The notes: generated by a model from the sequence alone, not told the origin. Shown: positions 8,188 through 17,990, counted from the first letter of the stretch. The stretch: DNA of 64,000 nucleotides from Desulfomonile sp963700305 (GCA_963700305.1 CAVOXB010000019.1:124001-188000), one strand, 5' to 3'. Numbers and translations are program-made.

Positions 8188-9621
8188 TGGGCAGGGCTTC
8201 GTGGCACTGGTATTTGATCGGATTTGCGATTGTCGTGATCGCTGTGGTTGGGCTTGCTGAGTTGTCCGTCCAAAGCTCCTCCTGTATGGCCTGTCATCAG
8301 CAGGAGGCTGCATTCAGAGATTGGATGGTTACACGGCTCAAGACCGAAAAGAAAGGCTTCTCTCACGAACTCATCGCTTGCGCTGATTGCCACATGAAAG
8401 GTGGAGCGGCACGAACAGTCGGGATCCCGACTTGACGGGCTGTTGCACGCGGTCACGTATCTGGTTCCCCAATTGGATCCGAGAAAGCCGCTGGCCTCAG
8501 GCATGATTTCCGCAAGTAAGGCGCCGACTGAAAATTGCCAGTATTGCCACCTTGCGGCAATTAACAGGAAATCCGTTAAGCTCAAAGATCTTCCGCCGGA
8601 AATTGCGAAAATAGGGCTGGTAATGGATCACCGCAAGCACGTCCTGGCAAGAGATGACACTTGCGCCAAGTGCCACGAGCGGTACAAGGAAAAGGGAACT
8701 CCTGACAAAACGGTAGCTTACACGGAACTGAATCATTTGGCCTGCGATTCGTGCCATACGAGGGCTTCTCATGCTTATCGTAGCGGTCAATTGCAGCCGA
8801 TGACGGAATCCGAATTCCTCAAAGCCAGAGAAGAAGCCTGGAATCAGCTTTCTAAGAACCCCAGGTGGATGATTGCCATGCCGACCGAGCAGAGTTGCAG
8901 GCGTTGCCACAACGGGAAGATACACTTCAAGACCAGGATTTTTCTGGCGGATTGCAGCAACGGAAAGAACTTTGACGACTGCCTGAAGTGCCACCCGCTC
9001 ATGACCAAGGAGTACTTCGAGCAACACAGAAGAAAAATGGAACAGCGATCGCTGGTGTTTGACACGGACCGGAAGCCGGGAAACGCGAAAGTAAATTTCG
9101 ATAGCGATTTTCAAGGCGTTTCGGGCTTGGAGCAGACTGATATGCCGACCGTAAGAGATGAATCACAAGACAAGATAAATCGCGAAGTAGCGGACGAAGT
9201 GCTCAAAATCAAAGAGCCGCCTGTGGCAAGATTTAGGCTTCTTTCCAAGGGCATGGAACCTTACCACAGACTCTACATTGTTGATGAGGGCTCTGATGTT
9301 ACTGGCGACAAGGGTTGCATTGCATGCGGCAATTGCATCGATTCATGCCCTGTATTGCGCAAGGACCCCAAGCGTTTCGAGAAGACCGAGCAGCGCACTT
9401 CATTCGCATTGGAATCCTGTGTAGGTGAGGACTGTGAGCAATGTTACTCTTGCGTCCTGGCCTGTCCGCAGGTGGACACCGCATACAAGGACTATATCGT
9501 GGATGAAGTCATTCCCGAGACAATACAACCCGCGCCGGGAATTACGTCTTTGGACAACTATTTCATGGCGATCATCGCACTTGTGCTGGGTCTGGTCATA
9601 GGCGTCTTTATCGCACGGTAG
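8187..9621 (+). CDS. Seven-haem cytochrome c fused to a 4Fe-4S ferredoxin domain, one frame break
   Basis: Removing one C at 8426-8428 joins two frames into about 477 aa. An N-terminal anchor (YLIGFAIVVIAVVGLAEL) precedes CMACH and CADCH, as in NapC/NirT-type quinol-linked cytochromes. Five more CxxCH motifs follow (CQYCH, CAKCH, CDSCH, CRRCH, CLKCH), giving seven. About 200 residues later come two cluster motifs (CIACGNCIDSCP and CEQCYSCVLACP). A C-terminal membrane helix (YFMAIIALVLGLVIGVFIA) ends the protein. Haems are attached outside the membrane, so the ferredoxin domain should also face the periplasm. The fusion of a haem wire and a ferredoxin between two anchors is unusual. It probably connects a quinone or periplasmic pool with the neighbouring iron-sulfur proteins. 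Confidence 0.8.
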
Positions 9622-9659
9622 CGAGTAGAAGGACGGATCAGGGAGAAAGGATCTGAGAA

Positions 9660-10443
9660 ATGTCAACTGTTGAGCAAACGAAAACCGTCCAGGAAAATGA
9701 GATTCCGTCAATGCCCACGGAGAGGACGGACCTTGTGCCGATTTTCATCATGGGAAAGCGGTACAACGTCCCGAGCACTTTGACCATACAGAAGGCATTT
9801 GAATACGCTGGCTATCAGCTCATTCGCAGCTGCGGCTGCAGGGGAGGGATTTGCGGCGCATGCGCTACGGTGTACCGATTGCCGGACAGCCCGAAAATCT
9901 ACGTTGGGCTTGCCTGTCAGACGGTGGTCCAGCCCAATATGTACATCGCCATGGTTCCTTTTTTCCCTGCCAATCGGGCCGTATACAATCTGGACGAGAT
10001 CTCCGCGGACGGAAAGACGGTTTCGAAAGCTTTACCCGGAACTCACCAAATGCATGGGCTGCAATACGTGCACCAAATCGTGTCCCATGGACATTCCAGT
10101 AATGGAATACATTTCGGCAGCCTTGCGTGGAGACATTGCAAAGGCAGCTGAAATATCTTTTTCATGCGTCATGTGCGGTATTTGCACGTCTCGTTGCCCT
10201 GCAGAGCTGCCCCAATATCACATAGCCATGTTGTCCCGCCGCTTGACGGGGAAATACTTGACTCCTCAAGCGGATCATTTGAAAGACATGGTTCAGAGGA
10301 TCGAATCGGGTCGTTACGAGGAGCCGCTCAAGCAGCTCATGGCAACCGACCTTCCCGCACTGAGGAAGCTATACGTGGAACGGCAGATGGAACCGCATAC
10401 AGGCGATGAAATGTGGGAACCGGACGACAAGCGGTTCCTCTAG
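9660..10443 (+). CDS. SdhB/FrdB-like iron-sulfur subunit, one frame break
   Basis: Removing one T at 10021-10023 gives a continuous protein of about 260 aa. The N-terminal domain is a plant-type [2Fe-2S] fold with Cys in SCGCRGGICGACA and a last Cys in GLACQ. The C-terminal domain has two motifs, CMGCNTCTKSCP and CVMCGICTSRCP, each with four Cys. Classical SdhB has one 4Fe-4S and one 3Fe-4S site; here both look like 4Fe-4S sites. The gene is followed by the flavoprotein, the usual partner. No HdrB-type Cys-rich domain (as in TfrB or SdhE) is fused. It should carry electrons to the flavin in the cytoplasm. Confidence 0.8.
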
Positions 10444-10547
10444 GACGAACTGACATTACCACCGGGACGGTGCCAAGAGCCATCCCTAAGAAAATACGGA
10501 TCATTACGGCTTGTCGGGCCTAGTAACCCGAGAACCGGAGGCGAAAG

Positions 10548-12227
10548 ATGGGATATCCCCAGGAATTGATGGACGTTATCAAAAGAGTGGAGAAAACTCG
10601 GCCTGCCAGAGTGGCTCGCAAAAAGGCCGGTGAGGAATTTCCCGCTCTCACTCTTGAAGGGCGAAAAGACAGGCTGGAAAAATACCACCCGGACTTTCGG
10701 ACGGGCGCCCTTCGGGAAGTAAAAGTAGGCCCAAGCAAAGGCTACGCTCTGGCTCAGGAAATAGCTGACGTATTCGAGGCCAGGAGCCGTGTTGATCCGG
10801 ATAAGATAGATTTGAACGAAGTCCATTACGAGACCGACGTGCTCGTCATAGGCGGCGGCGGGGCAGGCACTGCTGCAGCTCTGTTGGCCCAGGAACAGGG
10901 AGCTCGGGTCATTATCGCCACCAAGCTCAGGCACGGCGACGCGAACACAATGATGGCTGAAGGTGGAGTTCAAGCCGCAACAAAAGGCTGGAAGGATTCC
11001 CCTTATTATCACTTTCTAGACGTGATGGGCGGCGGGCATTTCGAGAATGACCCTGACCTGGTCAAGACTATGGTCACCGAGGCGCCGAAAGTCATAGCCT
11101 GGTTGGAAGAACTCGGATGCATGTTCAACAAATGGCAGGACGGAAAGATGTTTACGCTCCATGGAGCCGGGACTTGCCGCAAGAGGATGCATTATGCCGG
11201 CGACATGACCGGTGCGGAGATCATGCGGGTGCTGCGGGATGAATGCAGAAACCGCGTGAAAGATATCGGGATACTCGAGTTTTCCCCTGCTGTGGAACTC
11301 ATCCTGGATGACAAAGGCAGATGTTCAGGCGCAGTGCTCTACAATCTCGAAACTGAAGAGTATTTCCTGGTGAAAGCTAAGGCTGTTGTCATGGCTACCG
11401 GTGGCTCGGGCCGTCTGCACATGATGGGGTTCATGACCACCAACCATTACGGAGCAACGGGCGATGGCCTGGTGATGGGATATCGTGCGGGCGTTGGCGT
11501 TCGTTTTCTGCATGCTACTCAGTATCATCCCACTGGTGCGGTTTTCCCGGAGCAGGCGGAAGGTCTGCTTATCACTGAAAAGGTCAGAGGAGCAGGAGCG
11601 AATCTCGTAAACATAGACGGCGAGCAATTCGTGTTTGAGCGTGAACCTCGAGACATCGAATCAGCCAGTATAATTCGTGAATGCACGAAAGTAGGCAAAG
11701 GGATCAGGGTGCCCGGTCCGCTTGAGAAATATGGCGTATGGCTCGATTCGCCTATGATCGACCTGCTTGAAGGCGAAGGAACGGTGGAACGCGAATTCCC
11801 TGCGAAGTTCATACTTTTCAAGCGTTACGAGATCGACATTTCCAAACTGCCCATGCTGATTTATCCGACGCTTCATTATCAGAATGGCGGCCTTGCTTAC
11901 TCTTCCAACGGTGATACCGAACTGCCGGGATTCTACGTCGCGGGTGAGGTCGGCGGTGGAGTTCACGGCGCCAACAGGCTTATGGGGAATTCGCTGTTGG
12001 ACATCAGCGTTTTCGGCAGACTCGCAGGTATCAGCGCTGGAAAATTTGCCATAGAGCGCGGGGAAATCGGCAAGTTGAGCGTGGAGCATGTCAGACAATA
12101 CCATAAGGAGCTTGAAGCCGCGGGCATTGTGACCGACAGGGTTTCTCCGATGGTCTTGCCGGACTACGGCAATCCGGAAGTAAAGAAACGACAGTGGACC
12201 ACAACCTATGTGGGAACAATGCGTTAG
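10548..12227 (+). CDS. SdhA/FrdA-family flavoprotein
   Basis: A protein of 559 aa with a strong GGAGG ribosome site. The FAD-binding fold starts at about residue 97 (VLVIGGGGAGTAAALLAQEQGA). Family catalytic motifs are present: YHPTG, RGAGANLVN, the region PTLHYQNGGL (matching the active His of fumarate reductase) and HGANRLMGNSLLD (matching the active Arg). The spot where SdhA/FrdA bind FAD through His (SHTVAAQGG) reads ANTMMAEGG, so FAD is likely held non-covalently, as in L-aspartate oxidase. There is no signal peptide, hence a cytoplasmic enzyme. It probably interconverts a succinate/fumarate-like pair; the true substrate is open because no cytochrome b anchor is encoded nearby. Confidence 0.8.
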   Translation: MGYPQELMDVIKRVEKTRPARVARKKAGEEFPALTLEGRKDRLEKYHPDFRTGALREVKVGPSKGYALAQEIADVFEARSRVDPDKIDLNEVHYETDVLVIGGGGAGTAAALLAQEQGARVIIATKLRHGDANTMMAEGGVQAATKGWKDSPYYHFLDVMGGGHFENDPDLVKTMVTEAPKVIAWLEELGCMFNKWQDGKMFTLHGAGTCRKRMHYAGDMTGAEIMRVLRDECRNRVKDIGILEFSPAVELILDDKGRCSGAVLYNLETEEYFLVKAKAVVMATGGSGRLHMMGFMTTNHYGATGDGLVMGYRAGVGVRFLHATQYHPTGAVFPEQAEGLLITEKVRGAGANLVNIDGEQFVFEREPRDIESASIIRECTKVGKGIRVPGPLEKYGVWLDSPMIDLLEGEGTVEREFPAKFILFKRYEIDISKLPMLIYPTLHYQNGGLAYSSNGDTELPGFYVAGEVGGGVHGANRLMGNSLLDISVFGRLAGISAGKFAIERGEIGKLSVEHVRQYHKELEAAGIVTDRVSPMVLPDYGNPEVKKRQWTTTYVGTMR

Positions 12228-12307
12228 CAACGGATCATCTCAGATGAGGCTGCAAGATCATATACAAATTGCCAAAATTCTTGTCCAATTTACGGGAATT
12301 GCGACCC

Positions 12308-12367
12308 GTCACCCCGGACTTGATCCGGGGTCCAGATTCTGGATTCCTGCCTTCGCAGGAATGACGA
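12308..12367. repeat. Dispersed palindromic repeat, family C
   Basis: Two adjacent hairpins: CCCCGGACTTGATCCGGGG and ATTCCTGCCTTCGCAGGAAT. The same element occurs at 47338-47395, and a diverged copy at 27635-27719. It sits between the flavoprotein and the CISM genes. Confidence 0.8.
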
Positions 12368-12420
12368 GGAAACGGACATTTATTGGCAATGACTATAAAT
12401 CATGAGAGAACCTTAGGCGC

Positions 12421-12960
12421 ATGACACTAAAACCTGAAAAGACCGGTACTGCGAAACGAATAACGGAGTACATCCGCCATCTGCCTGAGCAATCTCCCTA
12501 TTGGAGGGGTCAGGCGTTCGGATGGGGGATTATTCTGGTGGTGCTGGTGTTCAGTGGGGCGCTTTTCGCTATCCTGGGCCTTTCTGGTGTTTATGGAGGC
12601 GGAAGCATTTCTTACAGCGCAGTGGGATCTCCTGGGCCGGTCAGTTTTCGGCACTACTCCCACATGACTTTTCAGGACGGCAAATACAAGGACTGCAAGG
12701 TCTGTCACGACAAAATCTTTTCAAGCCAAAAATACGGCACTTACGTATTGAGGGTGTTGAAAGATTCGCCGGAGAGAAAAATCCATATCGGCAAGGACAC
12801 ATCGACCTTGTTCTTCCCAATGACGGGCGCAGCAGACGAGAATTCGCTTATCACTTACGAGGTCCCGAGGGCCTGCGCTACCTGCGCCACTGGAAACTGC
12901 CACGATGGAAAAGAATCTTTCAGCAGGTTTGACTGCCTGATGTGCCACAAGAGTCGATAG
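12421..12960 (+). CDS. Membrane-anchored three-haem cytochrome c of the CISM module
   Basis: A protein of 179 aa. The N-terminal 35 residues are cytoplasmic and basic, followed by a long membrane helix (AFGWGIILVVLVFSGALFAILGL). Outside it there are three haem sites: CKVCH, CATGNCH (an unusual five-residue spacing, C-x4-C-H) and CLMCH near the end. His residues such as RHYSHMTF could be distal ligands. The gene leads the four-gene CISM module, a position like that of QrcA in sulfate reducers, but QrcA carries six haems, so this is a different or reduced version. It probably exchanges electrons with periplasmic cytochromes. Confidence 0.75.
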   Translation: MTLKPEKTGTAKRITEYIRHLPEQSPYWRGQAFGWGIILVVLVFSGALFAILGLSGVYGGGSISYSAVGSPGPVSFRHYSHMTFQDGKYKDCKVCHDKIFSSQKYGTYVLRVLKDSPERKIHIGKDTSTLFFPMTGAADENSLITYEVPRACATCATGNCHDGKESFSRFDCLMCHKSR

Positions 12961-13008
12961 CAGGACACGGGATCCTAACTGGAACGACTTACGAGAGCGA
13001 CTTAGTTA

Positions 13009-13752
13009 ATGAGCAAAACTTTTGTCCCACAGAGTGGAATCATCCAATCCAGCGTCAATGCTGGCGCACAAGGCCAGGAAACAGCCCCGGTAAAACGTTG
13101 GGGAATGTTGGTTGATCAGCGCCGTTGCATCGGATGCCACAGTTGCACTATCGCCTGCAAAAGCGAGAATAATGTGCCGCTCGGCTATTGGCGCTCTTGG
13201 GTGAAAGGAATTCAGAAGGGTTCTTTCCCGGATGTGGGCAACATGTTCCTGAGGCGGCTCTGTAATCAATGTGAAACGGCGCCGTGCGTTCAGGTCTGTC
13301 CAGTTCAGGCGACAGTTCGCAGGGACGAAGACGGCGTGGTGATAATGTATTACGGCAAATGCATTGGATGCGGAATGTGCATCTCCGCGTGTCCTTATGA
13401 CGCCCGTTTCTTCAACCCCATTCGCCATACTGCCGATAAATGCGATTTTTGCGCAGCTCGGATTGATAACGGGCTCCGACCCGCCTGTGTGGATTCCTGC
13501 GTTTCTCGGGCGCTTGTCTTCGGAGACATAAATGATCCGCATTCGGACATTTCAAAGAAACTGGCGACCACACCGACAAGCGTCATAAAGCCTGAACTCG
13601 GGACACAGCCCAAAGTGTTTTATGTTCAGGCGGACTATGCGTTGCAAGGAAGGATCAAATACTCCGACGATTTCAAGGAACAAATCCTAGAATATCAACA
13701 ACATATTCCCAGTCCTGACGCAACCTATTGGAAAAAAGGGAACTACAAATAG
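13009..13752 (+). CDS. Four-cluster ferredoxin subunit (PsrB/TtrB/NrfC type)
   Basis: A protein of 247 aa. Sixteen Cys fall in four groups: CIGCHSCTIAC, CNQCETAPCVQVCP, CIGCGMCISACP and CDFCAARIDNGLRPACVDSC. This is the standard electron-transfer subunit of complex iron-sulfur molybdoenzymes, carrying four [4Fe-4S] clusters. I see no twin-arginine leader of its own, so it would travel with the molybdopterin subunit. The stop codon is followed immediately by the start of the NrfD gene. Expected role: move electrons between the molybdopterin subunit and the membrane anchor. Confidence 0.85.
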   Translation: MSKTFVPQSGIIQSSVNAGAQGQETAPVKRWGMLVDQRRCIGCHSCTIACKSENNVPLGYWRSWVKGIQKGSFPDVGNMFLRRLCNQCETAPCVQVCPVQATVRRDEDGVVIMYYGKCIGCGMCISACPYDARFFNPIRHTADKCDFCAARIDNGLRPACVDSCVSRALVFGDINDPHSDISKKLATTPTSVIKPELGTQPKVFYVQADYALQGRIKYSDDFKEQILEYQQHIPSPDATYWKKGNYK

Positions 13753-14644
13753 ATGGAAGCAGCAGTCCTGTACAACGTGCCTCACGAAATCCCCTGGAAG
13801 ATCTACATTCCGTTATATTTTTATTTCACGGGACTTTCCGCAGGCTCATTCATACTCTCGACATTGTCGACAGTATTCGGGATGAAGCGTTTCAAGCCAA
13901 TGGCGCTTCCTGCAGCTATAATTTCTTTTATTTTGCTCTTGCTGGCTCCGGCATGCCTCATATTGGATTTGCATCAACCCACAAGATTTTGGCATACGCT
14001 CGTTCCCGAATATTTCAACACTACGTCTGCGCTTTCTTACGGTTCCTGGTTGCTGACCCTGTATCCTATTGCGAACCTTGTTTATATATATTTCATTTTT
14101 GTGAAAAACGACAAAGTCACCAAAATACTTGGGACGATAACTGTCCCATTGGCCATATTCGTTCATGCGTACACGGGCTTTGCTTTTGCCCTGGTAAGGG
14201 CTCGGGCGTGGTGGCACTCCGCTTTGATGCCTGGTTATTTCTTGACGTCTGCGCTGTTATCGGGTATTGCGCTGCTCCTTGTTGTTGCCATGGTTTTGGA
14301 CCGGTACAGGAAGGAAAAGCTCGAGCCCGGGTTGTTCTCAACCATGCGCCTGATGATGATAGGAATTCTTCTTACCGACCTTTTCTGGAACGGCTGTTTC
14401 TGGCTTACACTGCTTGTATCCAATGCAGACGGTTTCGCCTCGATAATTTACGCTTTCCACGAAAAGCTTTACGTATGGGGAGAGCTTGTTTCAGGGATGC
14501 TGGTGCCGCTCGTGATTCTTGCTACTGCCTCAAACAAGAAACGAGAAGATTTGGCTGTGTCTTGCCTCTCTTCTTATCATCGGCGGCGTATTCCTGATGC
14601 GGTATTCAGTTGTTTTCATAGGTTTTGATATCCCGTTGAGCTGA
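13753..14644 (+). CDS. NrfD/PsrC-type quinone-interacting membrane anchor, one frame break near the end
   Basis: The raw frame stops at 14628, but removing one A at 14546-14547 restores a final membrane helix (IWLCLASLLIIGGVFLMRYS) and ends at 14644, giving about 296 aa. There are eight or nine membrane helices. It begins with the conserved WKIYIPLYFYFTGLSAGSF motif of the PsrC/NrfD family, which binds quinones. It lies between the ferredoxin and molybdopterin genes, the classic CISM order. Such anchors either pass electrons to or from menaquinone, and some relatives translocate protons. Confidence 0.85.
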
Positions 14645-14663
14645 TCAAGAATAGATTGAAACA

Positions 14664-16947
14664 ATGACCGATTTTACCCGACGAGAATTTGTCCGACTGG
14701 CGACCCTGATGGGAGGAGTTTCTCTGTTTGCAGGATGCACTCTTCTGCAGGAATCGCAGCCGGTCCCCAAATATAGCGAGGGTGCCCCAGGCGTGGACCC
14801 GCTTGAAACAACCGCAGGGGTCCGGAATGTTTACTCAGTTTGCGGAGCGTGTCCCGGAAACTGCGGGATCTGCTGCAGAGTCGCTGAGGGAACCGTAGTC
14901 AAGATAGGGGGAAATCCATATCATCCTGTTTGTGCAGATCCTTTCCTTCCTTTCAACACTTCATTGGAAGACGCGGCGACTCGCAGCGGACCGATTTGTG
15001 CGTTGGGAGGCAGCGCAATACAGACGCTCTACGATCCTTTCAGAATCGCCAAACCGCTAAAACGGGTTGGGCCTCGGGGTTCGGGCAAGTGGAACGGGAT
15101 ATCCTGGGAGCAGGCTTTCAACGAGATCATTGAAGGCGGCAGTCTGTTCGGTGAGGGCAAAGTATACGGGCTCAGGGAAATAAAGGAATCCGGCCACGGA
15201 CTGGGCTTTCTCGTGGGCCGCGCGGACTGGGGCGCTCTAACATTTTTGAATAGTTTTGTTTCCGCATTTCCGGGAGCAATGATGCTCAGAGACCGCGAGA
15301 TTCTAGCCCAAGAGAGCGCTATCGCTGCTGCAGATTCCGTGTTCGGCCCGGGCTTCGGTCCGGTGGAGCCTGATTACCGCAATGCTGGATTCGTGCTGAG
15401 CTTCGCAGACGCTCCTTTGGATTCGGGCATTCCGCTTGTTTCAATTGCTCGTGAGATCGCAGATTCAAGAGTGAGCGGCAACGGAATGAAGTGGGCTGTT
15501 GTGGACCCGAGGCTTTCCACTTCCGGTTCCAAGGCAGACATGTGGATACCTGTGATACCAGGCAAAGATATGGAGCTTGTCTGCGGGATAATGCGATCAC
15601 TGGTGGATAGATATCCTGGAGTGAAACAGATCCCGGACGAAAACCTCAAGAAAACCGTCGAGAGCCGCACTGTGGATCAATTTTCTGGAGAATGCGGCAT
15701 AAAACCCGAGGTTATTAATCATCTGGCCGATCTGATGGCTCAGGCGGGGTCAAAGTCTGCGGCTATCCCCGGAAGAGGCATCCTGGCAGGCAAGGACGGC
15801 AAGAATGTCGCTGCTGCAGTTTACACCCTGAATCTGCTGGCAGGTTCGGTCCCGGGTTCCGGAGGACTTGTGACCGGAGATGACGGTTTCCTGCATGACG
15901 CATATTCCAAGATGATGCGTCAGCCGCAGCAAGCAATTTCTGACAAGCGAATTCGAGCTCTTATCAGCTGGAATGCGGACCCCGTTTACAGCGATCCCTC
16001 GGTTGCAGAAATGTTTACAGACCGGGCCGAACCACCGCTGTTCATCGCGATTGATCGAGGGGTCACAGAGACAACGATCTGCGCGGACTACATACTCCCT
16101 GATACTACTTATCTGGAACGTTGGGATATTTGCACTCTGCCGACTTCTGCGAGCTCCGCCGGTTTTGGGGTGCGCAGGCCGGTCGTAGGCAGTGTCGACC
16201 CGAACTCTGGTCAGTATTTTCCGATTCTCCCAGAGACCAAAGTCATGGAGGACATAATCTCGGGAATTGGAGGAAGGCTGGGGCTCCCAGGTTTCGAACC
16301 ACCGGACAAGGATGCATCCAAGACTCAGAATGCATCTAATTACTACAAGCTGCTGGCCGCAATAGCCCTTAGCAGCATGAAATCGTCTGGGTTCAACGTG
16401 TCGGACTCAGCGGAGGAAGTAGAGAAGATAATGGAAAGGGGCGGCATTTTTGCGAATATTGTGCAAACGAGTTCGCGGGCCAGAAAATCCGCTTCACAGA
16501 CAACACACAAATACTGGCCGCCAATAAGCGCAAAGCCCACGGCTAGCCCGGAACCTGAAGACGGCTTGCTCCTGATAACATACAGCCTTCCGTTTCACCG
16601 ATCCCCTGATTACGGCCTAAATAGCTGGCTCCTTGAAGTGCTTCCGGAGAACGTTTCTTGCCATAAATTCGCAGGACGCCCGAAAGTTGAAAATCCGTCA
16701 GAATGATTCTGTTAATGTGGAAAGCGCTGATGGCAAGATTGTCCTCAAGTGTAAAGCTCAGGTGTTGCCTGGCATTAGACCTGGCGTTGTAGCTATTGCG
16801 AGAGGCTTCGGTTACAAGCAATCCGGCGTCTCCAAACAGATTATAGACGGAAAAACCACGGGCGATGACAGGACAAAAGGGGCGGGAGTCAATCCGGCTA
16901 TTCTTATTTCTAAGGGAGCGCTAAAGGTTCGAGTGAAGAAAGCATAA
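14664..16947 (+). CDS. Molybdopterin oxidoreductase-family subunit (TtrA/PsrA/QrcB-like), one frame break
   Basis: Removing one T at 16654-16656 joins the C-terminal molybdopterin-binding domain and gives about 760 aa. The leader MTDFTRREFVRLATLMGG is a twin-arginine signal, and LFAGC could act as a lipobox, so the protein may be a Tat-exported lipoprotein. A 4Fe-4S motif (CGACPGNCGICC, then a Cys in GPICALGG) opens the catalytic fold; VVDPRLSTSGSKADMWIPVIPGKD is typical of the TtrA branch. In the region where a Cys or Ser normally binds molybdenum I see neither at a plausible position, so the subunit may not be catalytic, as described for QrcB. Substrates such as tetrathionate or polysulfide are possible but not supported. 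Confidence 0.75.
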
Positions 16948-17046
16948 TCTCATCCCCCGAGAATCACCACGATCTGCAAGTCACTCTCACCACATCCTAC
17001 ACGAAACGACCTAGCCTGATATCGAAGAGTACGGCCGAGAAGTATA

Positions 17047-17424
17047 TCAATCATAAAATGACAGGGTCTCCAGTATCTTCTGCAGCTCTTCCTGGTCTTT
17101 ATCGGAAATATTAATTATCTCAAATCCTGCAGCGCATGGCTCGTCTTCAGCTTCCGGCTTGAACCATCTGCATTCTGCATCGAAGGAAAACGGTTTTATA
17201 TTGTCGAAATTTTCAGCTTGGACCATAAATGTCTTTTTTTGATCGATATTTAAGCTTATGCCGGATATCTGAATCCCCTTTTCTGAGATATCCTGGACAA
17301 CGCCTTCAGTAGTGGGATCATCCACATCGAACGCCGCAAGGTGAATTATCGGGTAGCCTCTAGGAGTTCGTCGCATTTGTCTGATGCGCTGAATCTCCAA
17401 TTTGATTTCGTCTTCGGGAGCCAT
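17047..17424 (-). CDS. PilZ-domain protein
   Basis: A protein of 125 aa from ATG 17424, which has GAAGG at good spacing; a TTG at 17439 that overlaps the upstream stop is the alternative. The beta-barrel pattern of PilZ domains is visible (AAFDVDDPTTEGVVQDISEKGIQISG, FSFDAECRWFKPEAEDEPCAAGFEIINIS). PilZ proteins bind cyclic di-GMP, but the usual RxxxR and DxSxxG residues are only partly kept (DISEKG is present; a clear RxxxR is uncertain). It is co-transcribed with the longer PilZ gene upstream. Confidence 0.7.
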   Translation of the reverse strand: MAPEDEIKLEIQRIRQMRRTPRGYPIIHLAAFDVDDPTTEGVVQDISEKGIQISGISLNIDQKKTFMVQAENFDNIKPFSFDAECRWFKPEAEDEPCAAGFEIINISDKDQEELQKILETLSFYD

Positions 17425-17435
17425 AGTAGCGGCCT

Positions 17436-17969
17436 TCAATCAGCGAATGTTATTAAACGGATGAGTTTCCGGAGTTCTGTTCTGTCACGCTCCGAAATAT
17501 TCACGATTTGAAAACCAGATGCCAGTCCTTCACTGGATTGGTCCCAATTTGTCCATCGGCATTTGGCCTGAAATTCAAAAGCATCGACCAATCCAAAAGC
17601 ATCACCCAGCACTACCAAAGTCAGCTCTTCGTCCACATTTGCCTGGATGCCGATCAAACCGACTCCGTCTTCAGTAACATCACGCAACTTGCCTTGTATG
17701 TCCGGTCTGCCGGCTTCGTACACAATGATTTCAAAATCCACGAAGTACCGGGTCTGATTGCGGAAACTGTCTGGAAAAACCGTTTCACCGCGTTGGCTCA
17801 GCTCACCATAGAGATCGTCCCGACTTATTTTGCCCGAGTCCAACAGAAGCGTCACCATGCCCTGGAGCGCTCTGACAGATAGTCCGTATTTTTCTGTGAG
17901 TCCTGATCTGCCCACTCCGGCTTTGATGTCGTCGACAAGGTTTTTGACGTTAATTCTTATTTGAGCCAT
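17436..17969 (-). CDS. PilZ-like protein with an N-terminal DI/EKY helical domain
   Basis: A protein of 177 aa. Residues 1-55 form a small helical domain (VDDIKAGVGRSGLTEKYGLSVRALQGM) that also begins the ankyrin protein at 27833-28585. Residues 75-170 are a PilZ-like barrel (IQGKLRDVTEDGVGLIGIQA, FQAKCRWTNWDQSSEGLASGFQIVNISE), very similar to the downstream gene, so the two PilZ genes look like a tandem duplication with one copy carrying the extra domain. Its role is probably c-di-GMP-linked or structural signalling; the partner is unknown. Confidence 0.7.
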   Translation of the reverse strand: MAQIRINVKNLVDDIKAGVGRSGLTEKYGLSVRALQGMVTLLLDSGKISRDDLYGELSQRGETVFPDSFRNQTRYFVDFEIIVYEAGRPDIQGKLRDVTEDGVGLIGIQANVDEELTLVVLGDAFGLVDAFEFQAKCRWTNWDQSSEGLASGFQIVNISERDRTELRKLIRLITFAD

Positions 17970-17990
17970 AAGGTTCGCTGATAGCTGCGT

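Noticed and set aside
12208..12405. Short frame ending in HPGLDPGSRFWIPAFAGMTRK
   Set aside because: This is the familiar false translation of the family C palindromic repeat, not a gene.
13728..14597. Long plus-strand open frame over the NrfD gene
   Set aside because: It is an out-of-frame reading of the NrfD-type gene: the true frame has a complete membrane protein pattern, this one has none.
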